From Rhodospirillales bacterium (lineage in GTDB: Bacteria > Pseudomonadota > Alphaproteobacteria > Acetobacterales > Acetobacteraceae): a DNA stretch of 64,000 nt. Under the pieces are notes generated by a model. That model made no database searches. It worked only from the letters and a program-made list of their open reading frames with translations, and was not told where the DNA came from. Position numbers and translations under genes: made by a program. The stretch spans positions 33,330 through 97,329 of the forward strand of contig JAFKLG010000068.1 in NCBI GenBank assembly GCA_017304945.1, written 5' to 3'. Shown one piece after another: positions 44,682 through 54,392 of this stretch (within the stretch, counting starts at the first letter, position 1; every line of letters starts with the position of its first letter).

Positions 44682-46079
44682 TCAGGTCGAAATCTGCTCC
44701 AGCACCGCACGGCGCTGGTTGATGCCGAACCAGGCGATGATCAGGCCGGGGATCAGCGCGCCGGGCACCATCACATAGGCGAACCAGCCGGCATGGCCGA
44801 ACGCCGCGGTGGAGGTGAACAGCCAGCCGGCGATGATCGGCCCGAACGCCGCCCCCAGATGGCCGACACCGTCGGTCAGGCCGGTGCCGGTCGCGCGTAG
44901 CCGGGTCGGATAGCTGGCGGCCGTGTAATTGTACATGCTGAACAGCCACACCACCGTCGCCCCCCAGGACAGGGTGATCAGCACATAGGCCGCCGTCAGC
45001 GTGTGCACGTAGTACAGCACCGCCAGCATGGCGACCGTGATCAGCGCGGAGACCAGGATCACCATCCGCCGCTCGACCCGCTCCCCAAGCATCGAGCACA
45101 TCGCCAGGCCGATGCCGCCGCCGAAGGTGGAAGACACCAGGATGATGCCGAAGGTCTCATCGGGCGTCATGCCGAAGCTCTTGAGCAGCAGCGGCTCGTA
45201 GCCGCCGAAGCCGTAGATCATGCCGCTGTAGCCCAGGATCCACGCCACCAGCAGGATCAGGCTGCGCCGGCCATATTCGCCCTGGAACAGCTCCCGCATC
45301 GGGACGTGGCGGCTGGCCACCACGGGATAGCGCGACAGGTCCGGCTCCGGCAGGCTGGCCAGGCCGCTGCGCCGCAGGCACTCCGCCTCCAGGCGGGCGA
45401 GCACCCGCTCCGCCTCCTCGTGCCGGCCGTGCGCTTCCAGCCAGCGCGGCGATTCCGGCATGGCCCACAGCGCCAGCGGCACCAGCACCACCAGCGACAC
45501 CACGCAGTAGAAGAAGATGAACAGCACGTAGTGGCCGGGTACCCACAGCATGGCCGGCACGTTGCTGAGCACCCCGTACACCGCCACCGCCAGCACCTGC
45601 GACGCCAGCATGACCCGGCCGCGGTGCTGCGGCGGGATGATCTCCCCCATATAGACGACGTTGGTCGACAGCACGCCGCCCAGGCCGATCGCCGACAGCC
45701 CGAAGAACACCATCAGCACGACGAAATTGCTGGTGAAGGCGGTTGGCCACATCAGCAGCCCGATCGCCAGGGTGGAGATCAGCAGCGCGGTGCGCCGGCC
45801 CCATTTGTCGGCGACGATGCCGATCAGGTATTCGCCGATCAGGATGCCGACGCCGAACTGCATCGCCAGCAGCAGGGAGAACGCTCCCATCCCGAACGCA
45901 TGCTGCGGCAGCCAGACGAACGGGTAGACCTTCGCCGGAATGCCGTCGGCGGCGATGATCACGCCCCAGAACACCTGGCTGATCAGCGCCAGACGCCATT
46001 GCGCCCAGGTCAACGGCAGGCGGTCGATCCGAGCGGCGATCCGGCCGACCCCGGTGGCTGTCGGGACTTCTGGCGTCAT
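44682..46079 (-). CDS. MFS transporter, sugar-porter/aromatic acid type
   Basis: A 465-residue twelve-helix major facilitator carrier. DKWGRRTALL in the loop after helix 2 is the family's signature; PESPRWLEAHGRHEEAERVL between helices 6 and 7 is the sugar-porter signature PESPR(W/Y)L, also seen in aromatic-acid and niacin carriers. Two six-helix halves are separated by a long cytoplasmic loop (residues 220-265). ATG at 46079 follows GCAGGTGCGCC. The 572 bp between it and the amino-acid binding protein gene contain two decayed gene fragments. Confidence 0.88.
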   Translation of the reverse strand: MTPEVPTATGVGRIAARIDRLPLTWAQWRLALISQVFWGVIIAADGIPAKVYPFVWLPQHAFGMGAFSLLLAMQFGVGILIGEYLIGIVADKWGRRTALLISTLAIGLLMWPTAFTSNFVVLMVFFGLSAIGLGGVLSTNVVYMGEIIPPQHRGRVMLASQVLAVAVYGVLSNVPAMLWVPGHYVLFIFFYCVVSLVVLVPLALWAMPESPRWLEAHGRHEEAERVLARLEAECLRRSGLASLPEPDLSRYPVVASRHVPMRELFQGEYGRRSLILLVAWILGYSGMIYGFGGYEPLLLKSFGMTPDETFGIILVSSTFGGGIGLAMCSMLGERVERRMVILVSALITVAMLAVLYYVHTLTAAYVLITLSWGATVVWLFSMYNYTAASYPTRLRATGTGLTDGVGHLGAAFGPIIAGWLFTSTAAFGHAGWFAYVMVPGALIPGLIIAWFGINQRRAVLEQIST

Positions 46080-46241
46080 GGCGCACCTGCTTTGGTTGAA
46101 CGATCCTCTCGCTTGGTTTACGCGCGAACCGGGGTTGTGTCCCGCGCCTGCGGCCACCCATTCCGCCTCCGACCGGTATCTGCGCGCGCCCGGCGATGAG
46201 TGACGCCCTGACCTGCGGAGGCGCGGGCGCTTCATCGCGAC

Positions 46242-46364
46242 TTGTCGACGCTCGAGACCCATATCGACTTTCCGTCGCCGATCGGGCGGGACCCGTTCCA
46301 GGACGGCACGCGCGGCGTCGATATGCCGAGGCTGCAGCGCGGCGGCCTGCTGGCGAAAGCGTGG
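46242..46364 (+). pseudogene. Fragment of a membrane dipeptidase (peptidase family M19), N-terminal part
   Basis: Forty-one in-frame codons read like the beginning of an M19 dipeptidase: THIDFP with the H-x-D zinc pair near residues 7-9, then GRDPFQDGTRGVDMPRLQRG and GLLAKAW. After that the frame loses resemblance and no remaining domains are found in any frame. There is no credible start codon or ribosome site. It therefore looks like a remnant left by a deletion. The resemblance is by eye only and should be checked by a profile search. Confidence 0.45.
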
Positions 46365-46445
46365 CGGGGAGGCGGCCGAACCCTTCGTCGAAACCGCAGA
46401 TGGACGCGGACACCGCGGGGCCGGCCGGCCTGCTTGCGGACGGGA

Positions 46446-46613
46446 TCAAGCAGCGGGCGCGATGATGATCCGCCGGTTCTGCTTGCCCTTGTTCTCGATC
46501 TTCACGACGGTGAGCGCCCAGATCTCCCCGGTGCGCGCCACGTACGTCCCGCGGCAGGGCTGCAGGTCCACCGGCGCCTCACCCACGCCGATGCGGATCA
46601 GCCGGAGCCGACC
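46446..46613 (-). pseudogene. Fragment of an alanyl-tRNA editing protein (AlaX), C-terminal part
   Basis: On the minus strand codons from 46613 down to a TGA at 46446-46448 read RLIRIGVGEAPVDLQPCRGT, then YVARTGEIWALTVVKIENKG and KQNRRIIIAPAA. This is the C-terminal signature of AlaX proteins, where the zinc site is normally CGGTH followed by ARTGEIG; here G is R and the zinc-binding histidine is Y, and the rest of the gene is missing, being replaced by the amino-acid binding protein gene that ends 37 bp upstream. It is therefore inactive. Confidence 0.75.
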
Positions 46614-46650
46614 CGCCGCCCCGTCCGGGGCGGGCGCCGTGCCCGCCGGT

Positions 46651-47664
46651 TCAGCGGATCGGGGCCGCGTACATCAGGCCGCCGCGGGTCCACAGGTCGT
46701 TCTTGCCGCGCGGCAGCTTGAGCGGGCTGTCCTTGCCGAGGTTGCGGTCGAACATCTCGCCGTAATTGCCGACCGCCTTGATGGCCCAGTACGCCCATTT
46801 GTTGTCCAGCGCCATGAACTTCCCATAGTCGCCGGTCTGGCCCAGCAGGCGCTTCACGGTCGGCGACTGGCTGGTCAGGAAACTGTCCACGTTGGCCTGG
46901 GTGATGCCCAGCTCCTCCGCGGTGACCAGCGCCGCCAGGGTCCATTTGACGATCTCGTACCACTGGTCGTCGCCCTGGCGCACGGCCGGACCGAGCGGTT
47001 CCTTGCTGATGACGTCGGGGAGGACCACCTGGTTGTCGGGGTCGTGCATGATCTGCGCGATCGAGGCGAGCTGGCTCGCATCGGTGGAATAGGCGTCGCA
47101 GCGGCCGCTGTCATAGGCGGCGCGCCCCTCGTCGGTGCGCTCGAACACCACCGGATGGATCGTCACCCCGGTGCTGTTCGCCCAGTCGGCGAGATTGAGC
47201 TCGCTGGTGCTGCCGGCGGTGACGCAGATCGAGGCGCCGTCCAGGTCCTTGGCGGTCTTCACGCCGCTCGACTTGCGCACCAGGAAGCTCTGGCCGTCAT
47301 AGAAGTTGACGCCCGCGAACAGCAGGCCGTTGGCGGCCTCGCGCGACTGGGTCTGGGTCAGCACCTCGGTCACCAGGTCGACCTGCCCGGCCTGCAGCAT
47401 CGGCAGGCGCTGGGCGCCGTTGGTGGGGATCGGGCGTGCCTTCGCCGGATCGCCGAAGATGGCGGCGGCGACCGCGCGGCAGGTGTCGACGTCGAGGCCG
47501 CGGAACTCGCCCCGGCTGTCGACGAAGCCGAACCCTGGCGTGCCGGGCGGCACGGCGCATTCGACATAGCCCTTCTTCAGCACCGAACTCAGCGTGGTGC
47601 CCGGCGCATTCTGCGCGAGGGCAGGGCCGGCGAGCAGCAGGAAGGCTGCGGCCATCAGTCGCAT
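46651..47664 (-). CDS. Polar amino-acid ABC transporter substrate-binding protein (AapJ/family 3)
   Basis: A 337-residue periplasmic binding protein of the glutamate/polar amino-acid family 3. Signal peptide MRLMAAAFLLLAGPALA; mature part begins QNAPGTTLSSVLKKGYVECAV with family blocks GFVDSRGEFRGLDVDTCRAVAAAIF, SGVKTAKDLDGASICVTAGS and AYSTDASQLAS. Length and the C-terminal FDRNLGKDSPLKLPRGKNDLW extension match the AapJ type for general L-amino acids. No permease or ATPase genes are nearby. It ends beside the AlaX relic, so it may have been inserted there. Confidence 0.9.
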   Translation of the reverse strand: MRLMAAAFLLLAGPALAQNAPGTTLSSVLKKGYVECAVPPGTPGFGFVDSRGEFRGLDVDTCRAVAAAIFGDPAKARPIPTNGAQRLPMLQAGQVDLVTEVLTQTQSREAANGLLFAGVNFYDGQSFLVRKSSGVKTAKDLDGASICVTAGSTSELNLADWANSTGVTIHPVVFERTDEGRAAYDSGRCDAYSTDASQLASIAQIMHDPDNQVVLPDVISKEPLGPAVRQGDDQWYEIVKWTLAALVTAEELGITQANVDSFLTSQSPTVKRLLGQTGDYGKFMALDNKWAYWAIKAVGNYGEMFDRNLGKDSPLKLPRGKNDLWTRGGLMYAAPIR

Positions 47665-47822
47665 CGACGTTCTCTCCCCAGGAAGTCCGCGGACTATGCG
47701 GACGCGCGATGCGCTGTCCAGCCGTCATCACGCCGCTGCCGGACGATCGCGCCTCCGGCGGCGGGGTGTGGCGGTCGGGGTGTCTCGCGCCTGGGACTGA
47801 CGAGCGGAGCGGCTCGTCGGCC

Positions 47823-48281
47823 TCAGTAGCCGGTGCCGACCCGACGGATCGCGTCGTCGAAGGCGCTGACGACCTGGGCGTGGGTCGAGTGGTCGTTCAT
47901 CGTCTCGATGTCGGTGAAGCCGCGCGACATGGCGACGGCGAGCAGCGAGGACACTGCTTCGCCGTGCGGCACGGGGTCGCGCATCATGCGGGCGGCACCG
48001 CGCAGGGCGCCGACCGCACAGCGGCGGCCGTCACGCGTCTCGTAGCGCCGCTGCACCCAGCCACGCTCGTCGGCGATCAGGCCGCGGGCGAGCACCAAGG
48101 TCTGCAGCGCCAGGGTCGATTCCCGGGTCGGCGCCGCGGGCATCGGGACCTCCAGGGCCCGCGCGCGCGTTCGATGCACCACCCGCTCCCAGGCGGCGCG
48201 TGTCCGTTGCCATAGTCCGTGGGGCACGGCCTCCGGAATGGCGGGTGGGGAGGAAATGAATGCGGTTCCGTCGAAGGGCAT
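47823..48281 (-). CDS. DUF6197-like hypothetical protein
   Basis: A 152-residue protein without recognised catalytic motif. The centre (VLARGLIADERGWVQRRYETRDGRRCAVGALRGAARMM in overlapping parts) and the end (FTDIETMNDHSTHAQVVSAFDDAI) resemble DUF6197, a small family of unknown function in which a conserved cysteine precedes AVGAL and a THA(E/Q)V motif occurs near the C-terminus. Cytosolic by sequence. The start at 48281 follows GGAGTCGGTC-like sequence. It stands alone between the amino-acid binding protein and chvG. Confidence 0.6.
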   Translation of the reverse strand: MPFDGTAFISSPPAIPEAVPHGLWQRTRAAWERVVHRTRARALEVPMPAAPTRESTLALQTLVLARGLIADERGWVQRRYETRDGRRCAVGALRGAARMMRDPVPHGEAVSSLLAVAMSRGFTDIETMNDHSTHAQVVSAFDDAIRRVGTGY

Positions 48282-48399
48282 GACCGACTCCTTCCAGCGA
48301 GGGGATCTCCCGCGGGGACAACGCTAGCCGGAGATGGGCCGTTTTCGGGGTCACAAGAACTTGGGAGGCTGGAACCCGCGGGTCCGAGTCGGTGCGCGA

Positions 48400-50076
48400 T
48401 CAGGCTTTCGGGAGCCGGACGATGAAGCGGGCGCCCAGCACCTTGCCGGTCGCGTCGCGGCGGTTCTCGGCGGAGATGCGGCCGCGCAGGGCCTCCACGA
48501 TCTGCCGGCTGATGGACAGGCCCAGGCCGGAATGGTGCCCGAAGCTCTCGCCCTTGGGCCGCTCGCTGTAGAACCGGTCGAAGATGTGCTCGAGATTGGC
48601 TTCGGGGATGCCGGGCCCCTCGTCCTCGACGCTGATCTCGGCCAGGTCGCCGGCCTCCCGCGCGCGCACCAGGATGCGGCCGTGCGGCGGGCTGAAGGAA
48701 TGCGCGTTGCCGATCAGGTTGCGCAGCACCTGGACCAGCCGATCCTCCACGCCCCAGACGCGCAGGCCGCCGGGTGGGGCGATCACCTCGAGCCTGGGGT
48801 CGCTCTCCTCGTCGCGGGTCGCCTCGTCGAGCTCCTGCAGGGTGCGCAGGATCGGCACCACGTCGACCGGTTCGGCGGCCACGCGGGAGAGTTCGGCATC
48901 CAGGCGGGAGGCGTCGGACACGTCGCTGATCAGCCGGTCGAGCCGGACCACGTCCTCGCCGATGATGGTCAGGAGCTGCTTCTGCCGCGCCGGATCCTCG
49001 ATGCGGCGCATGGTCTCGATCGCGCTGCGGATCGAGGAGAGCGGGTTCTTGATCTCGTGCGCGACGTCGGCGGCAAACCGTTCGATCGCGTCCATGCGGG
49101 CCCACAGCGCCTCGGCGGACTCGGCCAAGGCGGTGGCGAGCGCGCCGATCTCGTCGCGGCGGGCGAGCAGGGGGGCCGGCACCGTGCCGGTGCGGCCCTG
49201 GCCTTCCCGCATGTCGGTGGCGACGCCGGCGAGGCGCAGGATCGGGCTCGCGATGGTGAGCGAGAGATACCAGGACAGCAGCACGGTCACGGCGAGCGCC
49301 ATGCCGAACAGCGCCAGGATGGACATGCGCACGGTGAACAGGCTGGCATCGACCTCCCGCGCCTCGCGCGTGAGCAGGATGATGCCGACCGTCTTGCGGT
49401 CCCGCTCGACCGGCACGGCGACGGTGACCAGCAGCCGGTTGTCCTTGGTGCGCCGGATGTAGGGCGGCATTTCCCGGCTCTGGCCGGAGCTGCTGAGCCG
49501 CACCTCCTCCTTCACGTCGGGCTGCCATTCCACCCCGGCGCCGGGAACGAGGTCGGAGAGCGGCCGCGACTGCCGGTGCGGCAGCAGGCTGAGGGCGCGG
49601 TCGTAGAGCCGGCCGATGGTGCCGAACACCGGCCCGTAATCCGGCGGCGGCGGCAGCGGCTGCACGGAGATGGTGCCGCCGGTGGTTTCGCGCAGCCGGC
49701 TGTCCGCCACCAGCGTGCCGTCGGGACCGTACAGCTTGGCCTCGGCGTCCGGCGTCGGGTCGGTCAGGCGGCGCAGCAGGGAGCGGGCGATCTCGGGCAC
49801 CAGCTTGGGGTTGTCCGGGTCGGTGGTCCGGACCGCGCTCTCCCCGATCGCGCCGGCGAACACGCGCGCCTGTTCGCGCAGCGCGCCGACCTGCGCCTCG
49901 AGCAGCCCGTTCTGGTACTGGTCGAGATACAGCAGGGCGACGACCAGCAGCGCGAGCGGCAGCGCGTTGACCAGCAGGATGCGCCGCAGCAGGGGGGAGA
50001 CCCAGCGCTGGCGGAAGCGACGTGGCTGGGGAGGCGCGACATGCGAGATGCCGCCGATGCCGCTGCCGTCAGGCAT
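48400..50076 (-). CDS. chvG: Sensor histidine kinase ChvG
   Basis: A 558-residue membrane sensor of the alphaproteobacterial ChvG/ChvI system, which responds to acid and envelope stress. Two transmembrane helices (residues about 34-52 and 270-290) flank a periplasmic sensing domain; a HAMP linker leads to the dimerisation helix with the phosphorylated H340 in DVAHEIKNPLSSI. The ATP-binding domain has NLIGNAHSFSPP, EDEGPGIPE and GLGLSISRQ. The ATG at 50076, six bases after GGGGAG, is chosen over the longer frame from 50094. It lies directly after chvI. Confidence 0.92.
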   Translation of the reverse strand: MPDGSGIGGISHVAPPQPRRFRQRWVSPLLRRILLVNALPLALLVVALLYLDQYQNGLLEAQVGALREQARVFAGAIGESAVRTTDPDNPKLVPEIARSLLRRLTDPTPDAEAKLYGPDGTLVADSRLRETTGGTISVQPLPPPPDYGPVFGTIGRLYDRALSLLPHRQSRPLSDLVPGAGVEWQPDVKEEVRLSSSGQSREMPPYIRRTKDNRLLVTVAVPVERDRKTVGIILLTREAREVDASLFTVRMSILALFGMALAVTVLLSWYLSLTIASPILRLAGVATDMREGQGRTGTVPAPLLARRDEIGALATALAESAEALWARMDAIERFAADVAHEIKNPLSSIRSAIETMRRIEDPARQKQLLTIIGEDVVRLDRLISDVSDASRLDAELSRVAAEPVDVVPILRTLQELDEATRDEESDPRLEVIAPPGGLRVWGVEDRLVQVLRNLIGNAHSFSPPHGRILVRAREAGDLAEISVEDEGPGIPEANLEHIFDRFYSERPKGESFGHHSGLGLSISRQIVEALRGRISAENRRDATGKVLGARFIVRLPKA

Positions 50077-50130
50077 GCGCCGCTCCCCGATCAACCGTCA
50101 CGTCAGAGCCCCTGCCTTGCGGCCCCCATC

Positions 50131-50832
<702 letters not shown>

Positions 50833-50931
50833 CGGTGTATCCTTCGCGAAGGCCGCCTCGACGTGACCCGTCCGATCGGACACATCGTCGCAGCCAATTG
50901 TGGCGTATCGCGGACGAGAGGTGAACGAAAG

Positions 50932-51726
50932 ATGGCGATTCTCCTGGCGGACGACGAGAGGCGGCGGTTTCGCAGCGTTGCGCCCCATTACGTGATCGGC
51001 CGACCCCCGTATGCGCCCCTGCTGCTGCGGCGGGTCGCGGCGCTGGTCGCGCTGGGGGCGGAGGATGCGGTGCTCGATCTCGGCTGTGGCCCCGGTCAGC
51101 TCGCCCGCGGCTTCGCGCCGATGGCCGGCCGCGTGGTCGGGATGGACCCGGAACCCGAAATGCTGCGTGTCGCCGCGACGCTTGGCGCCGACATCCCGAA
51201 CCTGGCGTGGGAGACCGGCGGGTCGGCCGAACTGGGGCCGCAGACCGGGCGCTTCCGGCTGGTGGTGATGGGACGGTCGTTCCACTGGATGGACCGGGCG
51301 GAGACGCTGCGCCGGCTCGACGCGATCGTGGTGCCGGACGGCGCGGTGGCGCTGTTCCACACCACCCACACGGATACGCCGGAGAACGCCTGGGTCGCGG
51401 GCTACGATGCGCTGCGGCGCGGATACGACACGGCCGGGTCCGATGCGCACCGAGGCCCCGGCTGGGTCCGGCATGAGGCGTTCCTGCTCGACAGCGCCTT
51501 CCACTGCCTGGAGGCACATGCGGTGATCGAGCGGCGGTCGGTGGCCGAAGACACCCTCGTCCTGCGCGCCCTCTCCATGTCCAGCAGTTCCCCCGAACGG
51601 ATCGGCGAGCGCCGGACGGCGCTCGAGCGGGAGATGCGGGCGTTCTTCCGGGACCACGCCGGGCAGGGGGTGCTGACCGAGATCGTCGAATCGCACGCCC
51701 TGATCGGTCGGCGGGCGGCGGCATGA
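50932..51726 (+). CDS. Class I SAM-dependent methyltransferase
   Basis: A 264-residue cytosolic methyltransferase. Motif [16 protein letters not shown] near residue 48, acidic post-I loop [11 protein letters not shown], and [13 protein letters not shown] typical of the UbiE/type 11 group. The substrate is unknown. ATG at 50932 has GAGAGGTG upstream. Its stop overlaps the HugZ-type gene by 4 bp (ATGA), so they are made together. Divergent from chvI. Confidence 0.87.
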   Translation: MAILLADDERRRFRSVAPHYVIGRPPYAPLLLRRVAALVALGAEDAVLDLGCGPGQLARGFAPMAGRVVGMDPEPEMLRVAATLGADIPNLAWETGGSAELGPQTGRFRLVVMGRSFHWMDRAETLRRLDAIVVPDGAVALFHTTHTDTPENAWVAGYDALRRGYDTAGSDAHRGPGWVRHEAFLLDSAFHCLEAHAVIERRSVAEDTLVLRALSMSSSSPERIGERRTALEREMRAFFRDHAGQGVLTEIVESHALIGRRAAA

Positions 51727-52442
51727 GCGAGATCACCCCCGCCTGGCAGGCGCGACGACTGCTGCGCGCCGCGCGATCGGCGACGCTCGCGAGTTCGGCG
51801 GAGGGGCAGCCCTTCGCCTCGCTGGTGACGCCGGCCACCACGGCCGATCTGGGGCTGCTGCTGCTGCTCTCGGACCTGTCGGAGCACACGCGGCATTTGC
51901 GGGCCGATCCGCGCTGCGCGCTGCTGGTCTGCGGCGACGCGGAGGGGCCGAACCCGCAGACCGCGCCGCGGCTGACGGTGACCGGGCTTGCCGAACGCGT
52001 GGCGGACCCGGCGCTGAAGCCGCGCTATCTCGCGGTGCATCCCTATGCCGCCTTGTATGCGGAGTTCGGTGATTTCGCGATCTGGCGGGTGCGGCCGATG
52101 GGCGGGCTGCTGGTGGGCGGGTTCGCCCGCGCGACGCGGCTGCGCGGGTCGGAGCTGGCGCCCGACGCTGCCGCGGTGGCGGCGATCGAGGCGGCGGCGG
52201 CCGGCATCATGGGGCATTGCAACGACGACCATCCGGATGCGCTGGCGGCGATCGCCGGCGGGGACGGCCCCTGGCGGATGGTGGGCGTCGATGTCGACGG
52301 CTGCGACCTGTCCGACGGGGAGGCGACCCGGCGCATCGCCTGGCCGGAACCGGTCGCCGATCCCGGCGGGGTGCGCGCCGCGCTGGTGGCGCTCACGCGG
52401 GCGGCGCGGGCGGCGAAGGCAGCCGGGTCGAACGGCGGCTGA
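51723..52442 (+). CDS. HugZ-type pyridoxamine 5'-phosphate oxidase-like protein with DUF2470 domain
   Basis: A 239-residue protein: a split-barrel FMN/heme-binding domain ([24 protein letters not shown]) and a C-terminal DUF2470 domain beginning near residue 160 with [17 protein letters not shown]. This arrangement occurs in the HugZ/HutZ heme-utilisation enzymes, which release iron from heme, and in related proteins of unknown activity. Translationally coupled to the upstream methyltransferase. A convergent pirin gene follows after 37 bp. Confidence 0.85.
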   Translation: MSEITPAWQARRLLRAARSATLASSAEGQPFASLVTPATTADLGLLLLLSDLSEHTRHLRADPRCALLVCGDAEGPNPQTAPRLTVTGLAERVADPALKPRYLAVHPYAALYAEFGDFAIWRVRPMGGLLVGGFARATRLRGSELAPDAAAVAAIEAAAAGIMGHCNDDHPDALAAIAGGDGPWRMVGVDVDGCDLSDGEATRRIAWPEPVADPGGVRAALVALTRAARAAKAAGSNGG

Positions 52443-52479
52443 GCCGGCCGCCGCCGCGCCGACCGCCCGCGTGGCCGGA

Positions 52480-53451
52480 TCAGCTGGTCGGTGAGCCGCG
52501 ACTGGGCGCGACGGAGTCGCCGGCTGCCGGCACGCGCAGTTCGGGGAGCGGGATGAACTCCTGGTCGTCGCCCGGCACGGTGCCGAATCGCGCGGCCTTC
52601 CAGTCCGCCTTGGCCTGCTCGATCCGTTCCCGGCTGGAGGCGACGAAGTTCCAGAACAGATAGCGCGGCCCGTCCATCGCGGCGCCGCCCAGCAGCAGCA
52701 GGCGCGCGCCCTCCGGCCCCGCCCGCAGCGCGAGCCGGTCACCGGCGCGGAACACCAGCATGCGGCCGGATTCGAACCGGTCGCCGGCGACGTCCACCTC
52801 GCCCTGCACGACGTAGGCGGCGCGCTCCTCGTGCTCCTCCGGCAGCGGCACCGCGGCGTTCGGCGCCAGCACGGCATCGGCATAGAACAGGTCGGAGGCG
52901 ACGGCGACCGGGGCGGCAAGCCCCCACCCGGTGCCGGCGATCAGCCGCAGCCGCAGCCCGTCCGCGTCGCCGGTGGGCAGGCTGGTCGCCGGATGGTGGG
53001 CGAAGCCCGGCGCACGTTCCTCCTGCGCCTTCGGCAGGGCGACCCAGGACTGGATGCCGAACAGCCGGTTCGCCTGGCCGCGGCGGGCCGGATCGGTGCG
53101 TTCGGAATGCACGATGCCGGCGCCGGCGGTCATCCAGTTCACATCGCCCGGCACGATCGGCTGGCGCGAGCCCAGGCTGTCGCGGTGCAGGATCTCGCCC
53201 TCGAACAGGTAGGTCACGGTGGAAAGCCCGACATGCGGGTGCGGCCGCACGTCGAGCCCCTTGCCGGCCAGGAACTCGCCCGGCCCCATCTGGTCGAAGA
53301 AGATGAACGGCCCGACCATCTGCCGCTCGCGGGCGGGCAGGGCGCGGCGGACCTCGAACCCGCCGATATCGTGGGCGCGCGGCAGCAGGACGAGATCCAC
53401 CCCGGCCGGCGGGGTGGGGCAGTCGGGGGAGTCGACGGGCTGCCAGCTCAT
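52480..53451 (-). CDS. Pirin family protein
   Basis: A 323-residue bicupin. The N-terminal cupin holds the metal site in FDQMGPGEFLAGKGLDVRPHPHVGLSTVTYLFEGE and WMTAGAGIVHSE; the second cupin is degenerate. Pirins of bacteria can act as quercetinases or interact with metabolic enzymes. A C-terminal extension of about 40 residues follows the fold. ATG at 53451. The next 485 bp on the right contain no convincing gene. Confidence 0.9.
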   Translation of the reverse strand: MSWQPVDSPDCPTPPAGVDLVLLPRAHDIGGFEVRRALPARERQMVGPFIFFDQMGPGEFLAGKGLDVRPHPHVGLSTVTYLFEGEILHRDSLGSRQPIVPGDVNWMTAGAGIVHSERTDPARRGQANRLFGIQSWVALPKAQEERAPGFAHHPATSLPTGDADGLRLRLIAGTGWGLAAPVAVASDLFYADAVLAPNAAVPLPEEHEERAAYVVQGEVDVAGDRFESGRMLVFRAGDRLALRAGPEGARLLLLGGAAMDGPRYLFWNFVASSRERIEQAKADWKAARFGTVPGDDQEFIPLPELRVPAAGDSVAPSRGSPTS

Positions 53452-53554
53452 TTGAGGCCTTTCTCGTGAGGGGGGCGGTCCTGGATCCTGTCAGGCTTGT
53501 GTCACATCGCGCATCCGGCGCGCCGCGACGGCCGCCGAACGCGTCGGCCCCGGA

Positions 53555-53655
53555 TCATTGGACGATCTGTGGCGTGCGGGTCTTGAACAGAGTGACGCCC
53601 ACGCCGGTCGCCAAGCATCCCGACGATGATGGCGAGCGACAAGGTCGGCGGCCAT
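53555..53655 (-). pseudogene. Possible remnant of a membrane protein C-terminus
   Basis: In the 485-bp gap between pirin and the zinc-ribbon gene, minus-strand codons read PPTLSLAIIVGML in one frame and then ATGVGVTLFKTRTPQ in another, ending in a TGA at 53555-53557; joined by a one- or two-base shift they would make a hydrophobic helix with a basic tail, resembling the end of TerC-type membrane proteins. No other part of such a gene is visible. The rest of the gap shows nothing else. Very tentative. Confidence 0.2.
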
Positions 53656-53939
53656 GCGTCCCTCCCACCAGGCCCCGGCCTCTCTCGCCTAGATTGTCGT
53701 AGTTCCTCCGTCGGTCCAGCGGAACGCGGGACGTCCGTGCGTTTCCGCACGGCGCAGGTCGCGGCCGCGTTGAACCGCATTCGATGCGTGCGGATCTAAT
53801 CCCCACCCGGTTGGCGTGTGCCAGGACGGAGCGTCCGACCATGACGGCCGGGGCATCTTTCGTTGCACCACTGGCCCGCGCGACCGCCCCCAAGCTGCCG
53901 TGACGACGTCACGCCAAGCGAACTCGATCGGAGGAGATG

Positions 53940-54272
53940 ATGAGCGGCAATACGCCATTCGACTGCCCGCGCTGCGGCGGAGCGCTGACCATGAGTGAGC
54001 GGCAGGGGATCGAAATCGACTACTGCCCGCAATGTCGTGGCGTCTGGCTGGACCGCGGCGAACTCGACAAGATCATCGAGCGCGTGGATGCGGGGCGATC
54101 GCCACTGCCGTCCCAGCCTCTCGGGTCGCCCGCCGGCGGCTGGACGCAGCCCGTGGCACCGCCCCCGCAGCCTGCCTGGCAGTGGGGCGATCGCGACCGG
54201 GACGATGACCGGGATCGCTATCGCCAGCACGGGAAGCGGCGCAAGAGTTGGCTGAACGAACTCTTCGACTAG
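53940..54272 (+). CDS. Zinc-ribbon (zf-TFIIB) domain protein
   Basis: A 110-residue protein with one zinc ribbon: CPRCGG at residues 9-14 and CPQCRGVWLDRGELDKI at 29-45, the TFIIB-type zinc ribbon with the GVWLDRGEL signature. The second half is Pro-rich and then strongly charged (WGDRDRDDDRDRYRQHGKRRK), ending SWLNELFD. Such small proteins are of unknown function, some linked to membrane quality control. GGAGGAG lies just before two tandem ATGs (53937 and 53940); the second gives better spacing. Confidence 0.83.
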   Translation: MSGNTPFDCPRCGGALTMSERQGIEIDYCPQCRGVWLDRGELDKIIERVDAGRSPLPSQPLGSPAGGWTQPVAPPPQPAWQWGDRDRDDDRDRYRQHGKRRKSWLNELFD

Positions 54273-54392
54273 GTCCTGTCCGACGCGCCTCCGCCGATCA
54301 CGCTCCAGGCACGGGACGTGCCGCGCCTGGACGGCCGGCGGGTCCTCGGTGGCATCATGGTCCGGAATGCCGGAGCAAGGAGCCACCCGCGC

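Noticed and set aside
52765..52785. A GATTCGAACC-like sequence recalling a tRNA T arm
   Set aside because: It lies inside the pirin coding frame and has no partner arms.
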